Positions 1-10,161 of a DNA stretch of 64,000 nt are shown piece by piece. The stretch is from Pseudomonas sp. Q11 (GTDB taxonomy: Bacteria; Pseudomonadota; Gammaproteobacteria; Pseudomonadales; Pseudomonadaceae). Under the pieces are notes generated by a model. That model searched no databases. It was not told where the DNA came from and saw nothing but the letters and a program-made list of their open reading frames with translations. Made by a program: the position numbers and the translations under genes. Every line of letters starts with the position of its first letter. Within the stretch, counting starts at the first letter, position 1. Location of the stretch: positions 1 through 64,000 of the forward strand of contig NZ_JAKNQY010000011.1 of assembly GCF_024494355.1 (NCBI RefSeq), given 5' to 3'.

Positions 1-182
1 TTTCGTTCGTAACCGCCTGTGGCTTCCAGCAACACGCGACCGACCTGATGGAGCAACAGCCAACTAATTAATCCAGGGAAATCACCCTCGGCGTTAGGGC
101 AACTCACCCCGACATCTAACAGATCAACCTGAACCTGAAGACTGTCTTTGGAAACATCAATACCTGCTGGATAGGAAAACAT
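1..182 (-). CDS. IS110-family transposase, N-terminal fragment (runs off window)
   Basis: Reading the minus strand from the ATG at 182 gives MFSYPAGIDVSKDSLQVQVD, followed by ...GRVLLEATGGYER, where the window ends. The GIDVSKDxL motif near residue 7 carries the first acidic residue of the RuvC-like DEDD catalytic domain of IS110/IS1111 transposases, and LEATGGYE is the second conserved block. A GAGG lies about 8 nt upstream of the ATG. About 60 residues are visible of a family usually 320-350 long, so I cannot say whether the element is intact. IS110 recombinases pair with a structured non-coding RNA from the element end, and a non-coding stretch lies directly upstream. Confidence 0.8.
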   Translation of the reverse strand, partial: MFSYPAGIDVSKDSLQVQVDLLDVGVSCPNAEGDFPGLISWLLLHQVGRVLLEATGGYER

Positions 183-380
183 GGCCAAACCCTCTTACAC
201 TCAAGGTGAGAGCGCTCTGGCTTGGCCCACGCTTGTAACTGTTCGAGGTGGGCTCGTTCAACTGTTCGGGCTCAATGACCAGAGTGGAGAGGTGAGTGGC
301 AGCATGGGCTCCCACACGTGCTTTAAGCACTTCGGGCGTTCAGCTTGCCACCCACCGCTCTCACCTTCAGTCTAATCACG
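183..380 (-). mobile_element. Non-coding end of the IS110-family element, possible bridge RNA region
   Basis: About 190 bp upstream of the transposase start has no convincing gene. It holds a perfect 12-bp inverted repeat, AAGGTGAGAGCG at 203-214 and CGCTCTCACCTT at 356-367. In the IS110 subgroup the long non-coding end upstream of the transposase encodes the bridge RNA, so a structured RNA is plausible here. The outer boundary is not determined; REP sequence begins near 394. Confidence 0.5.
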
Positions 381-393
381 ATGCAAGACACAA

Positions 394-550
394 GCGGGCT
401 TGCTCGCGAAAGCGGTGCGACAGTCAGAGAAGATATTGGATGTGATGGCCTCTTCGCGAGCGAGCCCGCTCCCACAGTTGACGGTGTCGGGCACAAGATC
501 TGTGTCCGCCGCAGATTCCCTGTGGGAGCGAGCCTGCTCGCGATGGCGGT
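394..550. repeat. REP cluster (three copies)
   Basis: Three GCTCGCGA/GTGGGAGC palindromes lie near 394-412, 453-476 and 518-545 in alternating orientation, between the insertion element and the 3' end of betA. They belong to the dominant REP family of this window. Confidence 0.8.
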
Positions 551-558
551 GTGGCGTC

Positions 559-2262
559 TTACTGCGCCAGAGGCCCGACTTCACGCATCGGCTCACCCCG
601 CACGGGCGCGTCGCCGGCCACGTAGTACGGCGCGGTGCTGCGTGGCAGTGGCTGGCGGCCACGGATCTTGTCGGCGATTTTCTCGGCGATCATGATCGTT
701 GGCGCGTTCAGGTTGCCGGTGGTGATGATCGGCATGATCGAGGCATCGACCACGCGCAGCCCTTGCATGCCATGCACGCGGCCTTCGCCGTCCACCACCG
801 CCATGTCATCGACCCCCATCTTGCACGAGCAGGACGGATGGAAAGCGGTTTCCGCGTGCTCGCGGATGAACTGGTCCAATTGCTCGTCAGTCTGCACGTC
901 GATGCCCGGACTGATTTCGCGACCCCTAAACGGGTCGAGCGCCGGCTGCTGCATGATCTCGCGGGTCAGGCGGATGCCATCGCGAAACTCCTGCCAGTCC
1001 TGCTCGGTCGCCATGTAGTTGAACAGGATGCTCGGGTGTTGGCGCGGGTCCTTGGACTTGGCCTGGATCCGGCCCCGGCTTGGCGAGCGCATGGAGCCCA
1101 TGTGTGCCTGGAAACCGTGTTCCTTCACGCCGTTGCTGCCGTTGTAGTTAATCGCCACCGGCAGGAAGTGATACTGGATGTTCGGCCAATCGAAGTCCGG
1201 ACGGGTGCGGATGAAACCGCCGGCTTCGAACTGGTTACTGGCGCCGATGCCGGTGCCGTTGAACAGCCATTCGGCACCAATGGCCGGCTGGTTGTACCAG
1301 AGCAGCGACGGGTACAGCGAGACCGGCTGGGTGCAGGCGTATTGCAGGTACAGCTCCAGGTGGTCCTGGAGGTTTTCACCGACGCCTGGCAGGTCATGGA
1401 CCACCGGGATGTCGAGGCTTTCCAGCAGTTTGGCCGGGCCGACGCCGGAGCGTTGCAGGATCTGCGGCGAGGCGATGGCGCCGGAGCACAGCAGCACTTC
1501 CTTGCGTGCCCGGGCCTCGACACGCTCCTCGGCGGCGCCCACCAGATAACGCACACCGACCGCGCGCTTGCCTTCGAACACGATCTTGTCGGTCAGGGCA
1601 TGGGTGACGATGGTCAGCGTCGAGCGCTTCTTGGCCACATCCAGGTAACCGCGAGCGGTGCTGGCGCGCCGGCCGTTGGGCGTGACGGTGCGGTCCATCG
1701 GGCCGAAACCTTCCTGTTGGTAGCCGTTGAGGTCCTCGGTACGCGGGTAACCGGCCTGCACGCCGGCTTCGACCATGGCGTGGAACAACGGGTTGTTGCC
1801 GGCCTTGGGCGTGGTCACGCTGACCGGGCCGTCGCCGCCGTGGTAATCGTTCGGGCCGATGTCGCGGGTTTCGGCTTTGCGAAAATACGGCAGGCAGTCC
1901 AGATAGGCCCAGTCTTCGAGGCCCGGCAGCCTGGCCCAGTTATCGTAGTCCAAGGCGTTACCGCGGATGTAGCACATGCCGTTGATCAGCGAAGACCCCC
2001 CCAGACCCTTGCCGCGACCGCACTCCATGCGGCGGCCGTTCATGTGTGGCTCCGGGTCGGTCTCGTAGGCCCAGTTGTAGCGACGACCCTGCAGCGGGAA
2101 CGCCAGGGCGGCGGGCATTTGCGTGCGGAAATCCAGGCGATAGTCCGGGCCGCCGGCTTCGAGCAGCAGGACGGTGACGCCCTCGTCTTCGGTCAGGCGG
2201 GTGGCCAGGGTGTTACCGGCCGAGCCGGCACCGATGATGATGTAGTCGTATTCTGTAGTCAT
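559..2262 (-). CDS. betA: Choline dehydrogenase BetA
   Basis: FAD-dependent GMC-family dehydrogenase that oxidises choline to betaine aldehyde, and can take the aldehyde on to glycine betaine, at the inner membrane. The N-terminus [17 protein letters not shown] is the dinucleotide-binding GxGxxG motif; [13 protein letters not shown] is the first GMC signature and [11 protein letters not shown] carries the catalytic His. At 567 residues it has the usual BetA length. The start is set by GGAGAACCT just before the ATG; an in-frame upstream extension lies in repeat sequence and is rejected. It is the last gene of betI-betB-betA and is expected to be repressed by BetI. BetA is very secure here. Confidence 0.96.
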   Translation of the reverse strand: MTTEYDYIIIGAGSAGNTLATRLTEDEGVTVLLLEAGGPDYRLDFRTQMPAALAFPLQGRRYNWAYETDPEPHMNGRRMECGRGKGLGGSSLINGMCYIRGNALDYDNWARLPGLEDWAYLDCLPYFRKAETRDIGPNDYHGGDGPVSVTTPKAGNNPLFHAMVEAGVQAGYPRTEDLNGYQQEGFGPMDRTVTPNGRRASTARGYLDVAKKRSTLTIVTHALTDKIVFEGKRAVGVRYLVGAAEERVEARARKEVLLCSGAIASPQILQRSGVGPAKLLESLDIPVVHDLPGVGENLQDHLELYLQYACTQPVSLYPSLLWYNQPAIGAEWLFNGTGIGASNQFEAGGFIRTRPDFDWPNIQYHFLPVAINYNGSNGVKEHGFQAHMGSMRSPSRGRIQAKSKDPRQHPSILFNYMATEQDWQEFRDGIRLTREIMQQPALDPFRGREISPGIDVQTDEQLDQFIREHAETAFHPSCSCKMGVDDMAVVDGEGRVHGMQGLRVVDASIMPIITTGNLNAPTIMIAEKIADKIRGRQPLPRSTAPYYVAGDAPVRGEPMREVGPLAQ

Positions 2263-2274
2263 AGGTTCTCCGGG

Positions 2275-2410
2275 GGAGCTGCAAGCTCCAAGCTTCAAGC
2301 TGCAAGAAAAAGCAGCGAGCGGTGTCTGCGCGATTGAAGCGGGCGGCAAGCACAAGCAGCTTTTGATCTTGCTTCTAACTTGAAGCTTGTAGCTCGCCGC
2401 TCACCGCTGC
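2275..2410. repeat. AGCTTCAAGCTGCAAG-type intergenic repeat
   Basis: Imperfect inverted repeat made of CAAGCTTCAAGCTGCAAG-like words on one side and CTTGAAGCTTGTAGCTCG on the other, filling the betB-betA gap. The same family recurs at 27929-28014 and 52900-52978 and is unrelated in sequence to the REP family. Confidence 0.7.
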
Positions 2411-3883
2411 TCAGAACACTGAGCTGTAATCGCCCAGTTCGACCTGTACCGATTTGATGCGCGTGAAGTTGTTCAGCGAGCTGATGCCGTTCTCCCGGCC
2501 TACACCCGATTGCTTGTAACCGCCGACCGGCATTTCGGCGGCCGATTCGCCCCAGGCGTTGATCCAGCAGATACCGGCTTCGAGCTGATGAATCACCCGG
2601 TGGGCGCGGTTCAGGTCGCGGGTCACGACGCCGGCGGCCAGGCCGAAGTCGGTGTCATTGGCGCGGCGGATCACTTCTTCTTCGGTTTCATAGGTGAGGA
2701 TGCTCATCACCGGGCCAAAGATTTCTTCGCGCACGATGGTCATCTCGTCGGTGCAATCGGTGAATACGGTCGGAGCAACAAACGCTCCCTTGGCCAATTC
2801 GCCGTCGGTCAAGCGACCGCCGCCGCACAGCAGGCGCGCGCCTTCGGCTTTGCCTTTTTCGATGTAGCCCAACACGCTTTCCATGTGGGCGAAGCTGACC
2901 AGCGGCCCGAAGTTGGTGTTTTCATCTTCTGGATTGCCGATGCGAATACGCGCCACGCGTTCGGCGATCTTGGCTTCAAAAGCGGCCTTGAGGTGGCTTG
3001 GCACGAACACCCGGGTACCGTTGGTGCAGACCTGGCCGGAGCTGTAGAAGTTGGCCATCATCGCGGTGTCGGCGGCGCGATCCAGGTCGGCGTCGTCGAA
3101 GATGATCAGCGGCGACTTGCCGCCCAGTTCCATGGTCACGTCCTTGAGCGACGAACTCGAGGCGCTGGCCATGACTTTCTTGCCGGTGTCGGTGCCGCCG
3201 GTGAAAGATATTTTCTCGATGCGTGGGTGTTCGGTCAGCCAGGTGCCGACTTCACGGCCGCTGCCAGTCAGCACGTTGAATACGCCCGCAGGAACACCGG
3301 CCTGGGTGTAGATCTCGGCCAGTTTCAGGGTCGTCAGCGAGGTAACTTCGCTCGGCTTGAAGATCATCGCGTTACCGGCCGCCAGGGCCGGGGCGGATTT
3401 CCACAACGCGATCTGGATCGGGTAGTTCCACGCGCCGATGCCGGCCACCACGCCCAGGGGTTCGCGACGGGTGTAGACGAACGAAGTGGTGCGCAGTGGC
3501 ACCTGTTCGCCTTCGATGGCTGGCACCAGGCCGGCGTAGTATTCCAGCACGTCGGCGCCGGTGACGATGTCGACGTAGCGGGTTTCGGAGTAGGCCTTGC
3601 CGGTGTCGAGGGTCTCCAGGGCGGCCAGTTCATCGTTGCGCTCGCGCAGGATGTCCACGGCGCGGCGCAGGATGCGCGAGCGCTGCATGGCGGTCATAGC
3701 GGCCCAGACTTTCTGGCCCTTTTCGGCGCTGACCACGGCGCGCTCGACGTCTTCTTTTGTTGCCCGCTGCACCTGGGCGAGAACTTCACCGTTGGCCGGG
3801 TTGATAGCTTCGAAAGTGGCGTCGCCGCTGGCATCGCTGTACGCGCCATCGATGTAGAGTTTTTGCAGTTCGAAACGGGCCAT
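2411..3883 (-). CDS. betB: Betaine aldehyde dehydrogenase BetB
   Basis: NAD(P)-dependent aldehyde dehydrogenase converting betaine aldehyde to glycine betaine. At 490 residues ([20 protein letters not shown]...) it matches the Pseudomonas BADH length. The catalytic Cys is in [13 protein letters not shown], the general-base Glu in MELGGKSPL, and the cofactor region contains [11 protein letters not shown]. It sits between betI and betA, about 100 bp from betI, so a single betIBA transcript is expected. Induction by choline through BetI follows from family knowledge. Confidence 0.96.
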   Translation of the reverse strand: MARFELQKLYIDGAYSDASGDATFEAINPANGEVLAQVQRATKEDVERAVVSAEKGQKVWAAMTAMQRSRILRRAVDILRERNDELAALETLDTGKAYSETRYVDIVTGADVLEYYAGLVPAIEGEQVPLRTTSFVYTRREPLGVVAGIGAWNYPIQIALWKSAPALAAGNAMIFKPSEVTSLTTLKLAEIYTQAGVPAGVFNVLTGSGREVGTWLTEHPRIEKISFTGGTDTGKKVMASASSSSLKDVTMELGGKSPLIIFDDADLDRAADTAMMANFYSSGQVCTNGTRVFVPSHLKAAFEAKIAERVARIRIGNPEDENTNFGPLVSFAHMESVLGYIEKGKAEGARLLCGGGRLTDGELAKGAFVAPTVFTDCTDEMTIVREEIFGPVMSILTYETEEEVIRRANDTDFGLAAGVVTRDLNRAHRVIHQLEAGICWINAWGESAAEMPVGGYKQSGVGRENGISSLNNFTRIKSVQVELGDYSSVF

Positions 3884-3991
3884 AAAATCCTCGCAAGTGC
3901 ATGAGTGGTTGGCTGGCCACCGGGGCGTGTCGTTCTACAGCTGACTACGCGGGTCGGCGGCGGTTCAGGAATCGAGCGGTTCTGTGTGCTC

Positions 3992-4585
3992 TTAAACCCC
4001 TGCTTTAGCCAGTTGCAAATCCATGTATTCGTAAGCGATCCGATGTGCCTGGGCGGTATCGAACGCGTCTCCCGACAGCGCCCCGCGCAGCCACAAACCG
4101 TCAATCAACGCGGCCAGGCCCCGTGCCGCGCTGCGTGCCTCATCGAGGGGCAATACGCGGCGGAACTGGCAACACAGGTTGGAATACAGACGGTGATCGT
4201 TGATCCGCTGCAACCTGTGCAAAGACGGGTGGTGCATGCTGGTGGCCCAGAAGGCCAACCAGGTTTTCATTGCCGGGCCATTGACCTGGCTGGCGTCGAA
4301 GTTGCCTTCGATGATCACCTGCAGGTGAGCCCGTGGGCTTGGGTCCTCCAACGCCTGACGGCGTGCGGTGACGTTCTCGCTCAGGACACTCATCAGGTAC
4401 TGGGCCGTGGCCGCGATCAGGCCATTCTTGTCCTTGAAGTAGTGGCTGATGATGCCGTTGGAGACACCGGCCAAACGGGCGATCAGCGCAATGCTGGCGT
4501 CCCCCATCCCGACCTGATCGACCGCTTGCATAGTGGCTTCGATCAATTGCTGGCGGCGGATGGGTTGCATACCGACCTTGGGCAT
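3992..4585 (-). CDS. betI: TetR-family repressor BetI
   Basis: 197-residue TetR-type repressor that controls the choline-to-betaine genes and is released by choline. The N-terminal helix-turn-helix covers [20 protein letters not shown], near residues 29-48. The second ATG ([11 protein letters not shown]) is chosen because AAGGAG is correctly spaced for it, while the ATG three codons upstream is too close to that site. It is the first gene of betIBA, with the palindromic operator about 70 bp upstream, so autorepression is expected. Confidence 0.95.
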   Translation of the reverse strand: MPKVGMQPIRRQQLIEATMQAVDQVGMGDASIALIARLAGVSNGIISHYFKDKNGLIAATAQYLMSVLSENVTARRQALEDPSPRAHLQVIIEGNFDASQVNGPAMKTWLAFWATSMHHPSLHRLQRINDHRLYSNLCCQFRRVLPLDEARSAARGLAALIDGLWLRGALSGDAFDTAQAHRIAYEYMDLQLAKAGV

Positions 4586-4655
4586 CTGGTACATCTCCTT
4601 AGGCCATCCGATGGACGAGTGCGGTCTATCGGAATGAAGGCCAGTCTATTTTGTT

Positions 4656-4675
4656 TTGATTGAACGTTCAATCAA
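4656..4675. promoter_or_regulatory. BetI operator (perfect 20-bp palindrome)
   Basis: TTGATTGAACGTTCAATCAA is perfectly self-complementary and lies 71 bp upstream of the betI start. It matches the BetI operator core (ATTGAACGTTCAAT) known from other bacteria. Confidence 0.88.
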
Positions 4676-4836
4676 CAAAAAATAAGTTCTATGACAAGTC
4701 GTCGCTATTTGCCGGGGCGAGGACTTTTGGGGAGGTCTTTATAACACTCGTCGGTTGGCATGTAGGCTGATAGCTGTTGTGAAGAAGGGATTTGCATTCC
4801 AAGTCCAGCGGGTCAGCAGTTCAGAACCACTCAAAC

Positions 4837-4867
4837 GAAAACGCCGCGATCATCTCGCGGCGTTTTC
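4837..4867 (-). terminator. Terminator downstream of choV
   Basis: GAAAACGCCGCGA (4837-4849) pairs perfectly with TCGCGGCGTTTTC (4855-4867) around a 5-nt loop. The A/T ends allow intrinsic termination in either direction. It lies 12 bp past the choV stop, so choXWV reads into it before reaching the betI promoter. Confidence 0.8.
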
Positions 4868-4878
4868 GTCGGTTTCGC

Positions 4879-6057
4879 TTAGCCCAGGTTCTTGCCGAGC
4901 AGTGCGTGGTACAGCTCACTGTCGCCAAGAATCCCGACAACCTGTTGGTTATCGTGAAGCACCAGTTTGTTACCGGTCTGGTAGCGAATCTGCAGCGCAT
5001 CGCGCATGCCGATGTTGGAGTCCACCAGGGTCGGACGTCGGCCCAGGCCTTCGACGGCTTGGCCCGGCGCCCAGTTTTGCAGGTCCAGCGCCGCGCCGTT
5101 CTGCCGGGCGCCCTTGATGGTATTGCCTTCGGCCAGATCGAGCCAGGAATCGCCGCCCGGATCCAGGCACACCGAACCGTTGATGCGCTTGCAGTTGTCC
5201 AGGGTGCGCATCAGGCTGCGGCCGCAGAGCACGTTGAGCGGGTTGGTGTGAGCGACGAAGGTGCGCACATAGTCGTCCGCCGGGTTCAACACGATTTCTT
5301 CCGGCTTGCTGTACTGGATGATCCGGCCGTCTTTCATGATCGCGATCCGGCTGCCCAGCTTCAGGGCTTCGTCCAGATCATGGCTGACGAACACGATGGT
5401 CTTGCTCAGTTTGCGTTGCAATTCCAGCAATTCGTCCTGCAGGCCTTGGCGGATCAGTGGATCGAGGGCCGAGAAAGGTTCGTCCATCAGCAGGATATCG
5501 GCATCCATCGCCAGGGCGCGGGCCAGGCCGACCCGTTGCTGCATGCCGCCGGACAACTCGTCCGGTTTCTTGTTGCGCCACTGGGTCAGGCCCACCAGCT
5601 CAAGTTTTTCATCCACCAGCTTCTTGCGTTCCTTTTCCGGCCGGCCCTGCATTTCCAGGCCAAAGCTGATGTTCTCGCGTACCGTCAACCAGGGCATCAG
5701 GGCGAACTTCTGGAACACCATGGCGATGCGTTTGGTGCGCATCATCTTCAGTTCGGCCGGGGTGCAGGAGGCGATGTCGATCTGTCGGCCTTCGTGCTCG
5801 ACGAACAGCTTGCCGCGACTGACGGTGTTCAAGCCGTTGATGCAGCGCAGCAGGCTGGATTTGCCGGAGCCGGAAAGCCCCATCAGTACGCAGATTTCGC
5901 CTTTTTCAACGTCCAGGCTAGCTTTTTCCACACCGACGATTTGCCCGGTTTTCTTCAGGATTTCGTTGCGAGTCATGCCCTGGTCGAGCAACTTGAGGGC
6001 TTCACGTGGATCTTTGGAGAAGATCACGTCGACCTCTTCGAAGCGGATTATGCTCAT
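4879..6057 (-). CDS. choV: Choline ABC transporter ATP-binding protein ChoV
   Basis: 392-residue ATPase of a QAT-type quaternary amine importer. Walker A is GLSGSGKSSLLR, the signature is LSGGMQQRVGLARA, Walker B is ILLMDEPFSALD, and the H-loop is VFVSHDLDEA. The C-terminal ~110 residues resemble the CBS-like regulatory tail of ProV/OpuAA relatives. Its start overlaps the choW stop by 4 nt (ATGA), so the two are translationally coupled. It energises choline uptake with ChoW and ChoX. Confidence 0.94.
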   Translation of the reverse strand: MSIIRFEEVDVIFSKDPREALKLLDQGMTRNEILKKTGQIVGVEKASLDVEKGEICVLMGLSGSGKSSLLRCINGLNTVSRGKLFVEHEGRQIDIASCTPAELKMMRTKRIAMVFQKFALMPWLTVRENISFGLEMQGRPEKERKKLVDEKLELVGLTQWRNKKPDELSGGMQQRVGLARALAMDADILLMDEPFSALDPLIRQGLQDELLELQRKLSKTIVFVSHDLDEALKLGSRIAIMKDGRIIQYSKPEEIVLNPADDYVRTFVAHTNPLNVLCGRSLMRTLDNCKRINGSVCLDPGGDSWLDLAEGNTIKGARQNGAALDLQNWAPGQAVEGLGRRPTLVDSNIGMRDALQIRYQTGNKLVLHDNQQVVGILGDSELYHALLGKNLG

Positions 6058-6899
6058 GCGTCACCCCCTACTTTGGCGTCGGGTTGCTTGCAGATTCGGT
6101 CGAGCATGATGGCCAGCAATACGATCGCCAGGCCTGCTTCAAAGCCCAGGGCGATATCAGCGGTGTTCAGTGCGTTGACCACGGGTTTGCCCAGGCCGTC
6201 GGCTCCCACCAGTGCGGCGATGACCACCATCGACAACGACAGCATGATGCATTGGGTGATACCGGCCGCGATGCTGGGCATCGCATGCGGCAGTTCGATA
6301 CGTGAGAGAAGCTGGCGACGGGAGCAGCCGAAGGCTTTGCCGGCGTCCATCAGTTCGTCCGGAACGTCGCGGATGCCCAGGTAGGTCAGGCGGATGGGCG
6401 CGGCAATCGCGAACACCACCGTGGAGATCAGGCCTGGGACTACGCCCAGCCCGAAAAGGGTCAGGGTAGGAATGAGGTAAACAAAGGTCGGGACGGTCTG
6501 CATCAGATCGAGCACTGGACGCATCAGGGTGTAGAACAACGGCTTGTGCGCGGCAACAATGCCTAGCGGCACGCCGATCAAGACACAGACCAGGGTCGCG
6601 AACAGCACCTGGGCCAGGGTTTCCATGGTTTCCTGCCAGTAACCCAGATTCAGGATAAGCAGAAAGGCGGCGATAACGAAAACGGTCAGGCCCCATTTGC
6701 GCTGGATGAAATGCGCCAGCAGGGCGATGAGTCCTATCAGGACGAACGGGTTGAACCAGGTCAGCGCAAACGTCACGCCGTGAATCATCGTTTCCAGTGA
6801 CATGGCGATTGCATCGAATGTGTTGGCGCCGTGTTGCGTCAACCAGTCGACGAAGTCCGCGATGTACTGGCCCAAGGGTATTTTCTGATCAATCAGCAT
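6054..6899 (-). CDS. choW: Choline ABC transporter permease ChoW
   Basis: Inner-membrane permease of about 281 residues starting MLIDQKIPLGQYIADFVDW. Several hydrophobic spans are visible, such as FVLIGLIALLAHFI and VFVIAAFLLILNLGYW. The BPD transport coupling motif region is DAGKAFGCSRRQLL...LPHAMPSIAAG. An in-frame ATG 6 codons upstream (6917) is possible; neither has a strong ribosome-binding site, and I chose the start from family length. It lies between choX and choV in one operon. Confidence 0.92.
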   Translation of the reverse strand: MLIDQKIPLGQYIADFVDWLTQHGANTFDAIAMSLETMIHGVTFALTWFNPFVLIGLIALLAHFIQRKWGLTVFVIAAFLLILNLGYWQETMETLAQVLFATLVCVLIGVPLGIVAAHKPLFYTLMRPVLDLMQTVPTFVYLIPTLTLFGLGVVPGLISTVVFAIAAPIRLTYLGIRDVPDELMDAGKAFGCSRRQLLSRIELPHAMPSIAAGITQCIMLSLSMVVIAALVGADGLGKPVVNALNTADIALGFEAGLAIVLLAIMLDRICKQPDAKVGGDA

Positions 6900-6965
6900 G
6901 GTAGTGAACATCCGCATGCAAGGAATAAACAGCCCGGGCGAGCGAACCCGCCCGGCATAAAAGCA

Positions 6966-7913
6966 TCACTGCGCAAGTTTGGCTTTCACGGCCTCCAGGC
7001 CAGGTTTACCGTCAATGGTGGTCACGCCAGCAAGCCAGGTATCGAGTACCTGTGGGTTTTTCTTCAGCCAGGCCTTGGCGGCCGCGTCAGGCTTCATCTT
7101 GTCGTCGAGCACGTTGCCCATCAGCGTGCTTTCCATGTCCAGGGTGAACACCAGGTTTTTCAACAACTGACCTACGTTGCTGCATTCCTGGGCGTAGCCC
7201 TTGCGGGTATTGGTGTAGATGGTTGCCTGGCCGAAGTTCGGACCGAAGTACTCGTCGCCGCCGGTGAGGTACTTCATTTTGAAACGGGTGTTCATCGGGT
7301 GCGGTTCCCAGCCCAGGAACACCACGGCGGTGCTGCGGCGCTCGGCGCGATCAACCTGTGACAGCATGCCGGCTTCGCTGGACTCGACGATCTTGAAGCC
7401 GGCGTCCTTGAGACCGAAGGCATTCTTGTCGATCATGCTCTGGATCAGGCGGTTGCCGTCGTTGCCCGGTTCGATGCCGTAGATCTTGCCGTCCAGTTCC
7501 TTCTTGAACTTGGCGATGTCGGCGAAATCTTTCAGTCCTTTGTTATAGAGCTCTTCGGGCACTGCCAGGGTGTACTTGGCGTTCTCCAGGTTGGCGCGCA
7601 GCGTATCCACGGTGCCGGCTTCGCGGTAAGCCTTGATGTCGTTTTCCATCGTCGGCATCCAGTTGCCGAGGAACACGTCCATGTTCTTGCCGTCGGCCAG
7701 GGACTTGTAGGTCACCGGTACGGAAATCATGGTGGTCTTGGTTTTGTAGCCCAGGGCCTCGAGTACCACGCTGGTGGTGGCGGTGGTCACGGTGATGTCG
7801 GTCCAGCCGACATCAGAGAAGTTGACGGTGCTGCACTGCGCGGGTTCAGCAGCGTTGGCCAGCATCGGAAGACTCAGCATGGCGGCCAACAACAACGGCG
7901 TGGAACCTTTCAT
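6966..7913 (-). CDS. choX: Choline-binding periplasmic protein ChoX
   Basis: 315-residue periplasmic substrate-binding protein (OpuAC/ChoX family) with a Sec signal peptide (MKGSTPLLLAAMLSLPMLANA). Typical motifs are DVGWTDITVTTATTSVVLEALGY at the start of the mature protein, YGIEPGNDGN and FLGWEPHPMN, which hold parts of the quaternary-ammonium pocket. It delivers choline to ChoWV. The promoter region shared with the divergent sdaB carries repeated GTCG motifs, annotated separately. Confidence 0.94.
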   Translation of the reverse strand: MKGSTPLLLAAMLSLPMLANAAEPAQCSTVNFSDVGWTDITVTTATTSVVLEALGYKTKTTMISVPVTYKSLADGKNMDVFLGNWMPTMENDIKAYREAGTVDTLRANLENAKYTLAVPEELYNKGLKDFADIAKFKKELDGKIYGIEPGNDGNRLIQSMIDKNAFGLKDAGFKIVESSEAGMLSQVDRAERRSTAVVFLGWEPHPMNTRFKMKYLTGGDEYFGPNFGQATIYTNTRKGYAQECSNVGQLLKNLVFTLDMESTLMGNVLDDKMKPDAAAKAWLKKNPQVLDTWLAGVTTIDGKPGLEAVKAKLAQ

Positions 7914-8339
7914 GGGTGGACTCCTGGTGTTTTATCGGCGGTGTCCGTTCAAGGACCTCCGCGCTTTTTTTGGATGTTGCGGTTGGGGGCGCGTGAGCAC
8001 TCTCTGACACGCGGCCTTGCAAACGAGCCGTAACCGATCATGTACCAGTGCAAATCTGTCGCCTACAGGGTGCGTCGTATCCAGTACAGGGAGGGTCGCA
8101 TCCAGTGTCAGTGACGTCGCTTACAGATTTTTTTCGCCCTTGGCTGGCCTCTGATACGCAAAAAACGTCGTAAACCTGGGGCAAAGGGCGGGCGACGTCG
8201 GTGGGCATGATTGCGTCGGTGTCAGACGTCGAACGCCAAGGCAAAAGCCCGATGATGCGGGCATCCCGGCGTTGAGCGTAGCAGCTCCGCCACCGGGCGC
8301 TCCTGCGCCCGGATGTGCCTGTTCTGGAGGTTCTCGGCA
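7914..8339. promoter_or_regulatory. choX-sdaB divergent intergenic region
   Basis: A 426-bp gene-free region between the divergent choX and sdaB. Its middle (8057-8126) has four copies of an 11-bp word close to GTCGYNTMCAG, annotated separately. The sdaB-proximal end has a GC-rich hairpin (CCGGGCGC...GCGCCCGG, about 8297-8312), possibly a leader structure. I see no small gene. Confidence 0.55.
8057..8126. promoter_or_regulatory. Four phased direct repeats, candidate GbdR binding region
   Basis: GTCGCCTACAG begins at 8058, GTCGTATCCAG at 8074, GTCGCATCCAG at 8095 and GTCGCTTACAG at 8116. The last three are spaced exactly 21 bp apart, two helical turns, as expected for AraC-family direct-repeat sites. 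GbdR is the AraC-family activator of choline/betaine genes, which makes it the obvious candidate. The assignment is an inference. Confidence 0.55.
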
Positions 8340-9716
<1,377 letters not shown>

Positions 9717-10161
9717 TCTGCTCCAGAGGAGATCGCATATCGCTCACAAAATGCCCACCGATCCACAAACGCGCCACCTTTTAGCGCGTCGCAAACAGAC
9801 ATGGCACCGTTTGTCGGACCCAGCGCTGTTCGTCCCTCGACCGTTCGTCATTCGCACTTGTGGTGATACCCGTCGCGCGAGTGGCGCAGCCCAGTTCCCA
9901 CAAGTGATACCGTTCTGCTCACGGCCTACTGTGACGGGTGCCAGTCGCCACTGATGGCACCCATAACCCACACTCATCGCGCGCCTTATTTAGACTGGCC
10001 GCGATGTCGTTTTCAGGATTTATTGAACACGCATTCAATTTAGGCATGGCAATTGCTCTATCGATGTAAAGCCCGTCTCTTGTGTAGAGACTGAGGGCAC
10101 CAACCAATAAAAAGAGCCTCCGCCTGAGGCCATCACCCGCTTTGTGTGAGGAGATACCGCG
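9717..10161. promoter_or_regulatory. gbdR upstream region
   Basis: A 445-bp intergenic region with no gene I can support. It holds a sigma54-like -24/-12 element (10042-10057), a split palindrome ATTGAA-N6-TTCAAT (10022-10039), whose arms recall BetI half-sites at wider spacing, and a small leader hairpin GCCTC-CGCCT-GAGGC (about 10113-10127) shortly before the gbdR ribosome-binding site. Confidence 0.5.
10042..10057 (+). promoter_or_regulatory. Candidate sigma54 promoter of gbdR
   Basis: AGGCATGGCAATTGCT aligns with TGGCACGNNNNTTGCW with the correct 12-bp step between the GG and GC doublets; the mismatches are T to A and C to T. It is about 105 bp upstream of the gbdR ATG. I recall nitrogen/carbon-responsive activators acting on gbdR in P. 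aeruginosa, which would fit. This is a reading by eye. Confidence 0.45.

Noticed and set aside
181..375. 64-codon plus-strand frame in the insertion element end
   Set aside because: No ribosome-binding site or family; it lies in the non-coding end of the IS110-type element.
400..2337. 645-codon plus-strand open frame opposite betA
   Set aside because: It begins in REP sequence and runs antisense to betA, without recognisable motifs.
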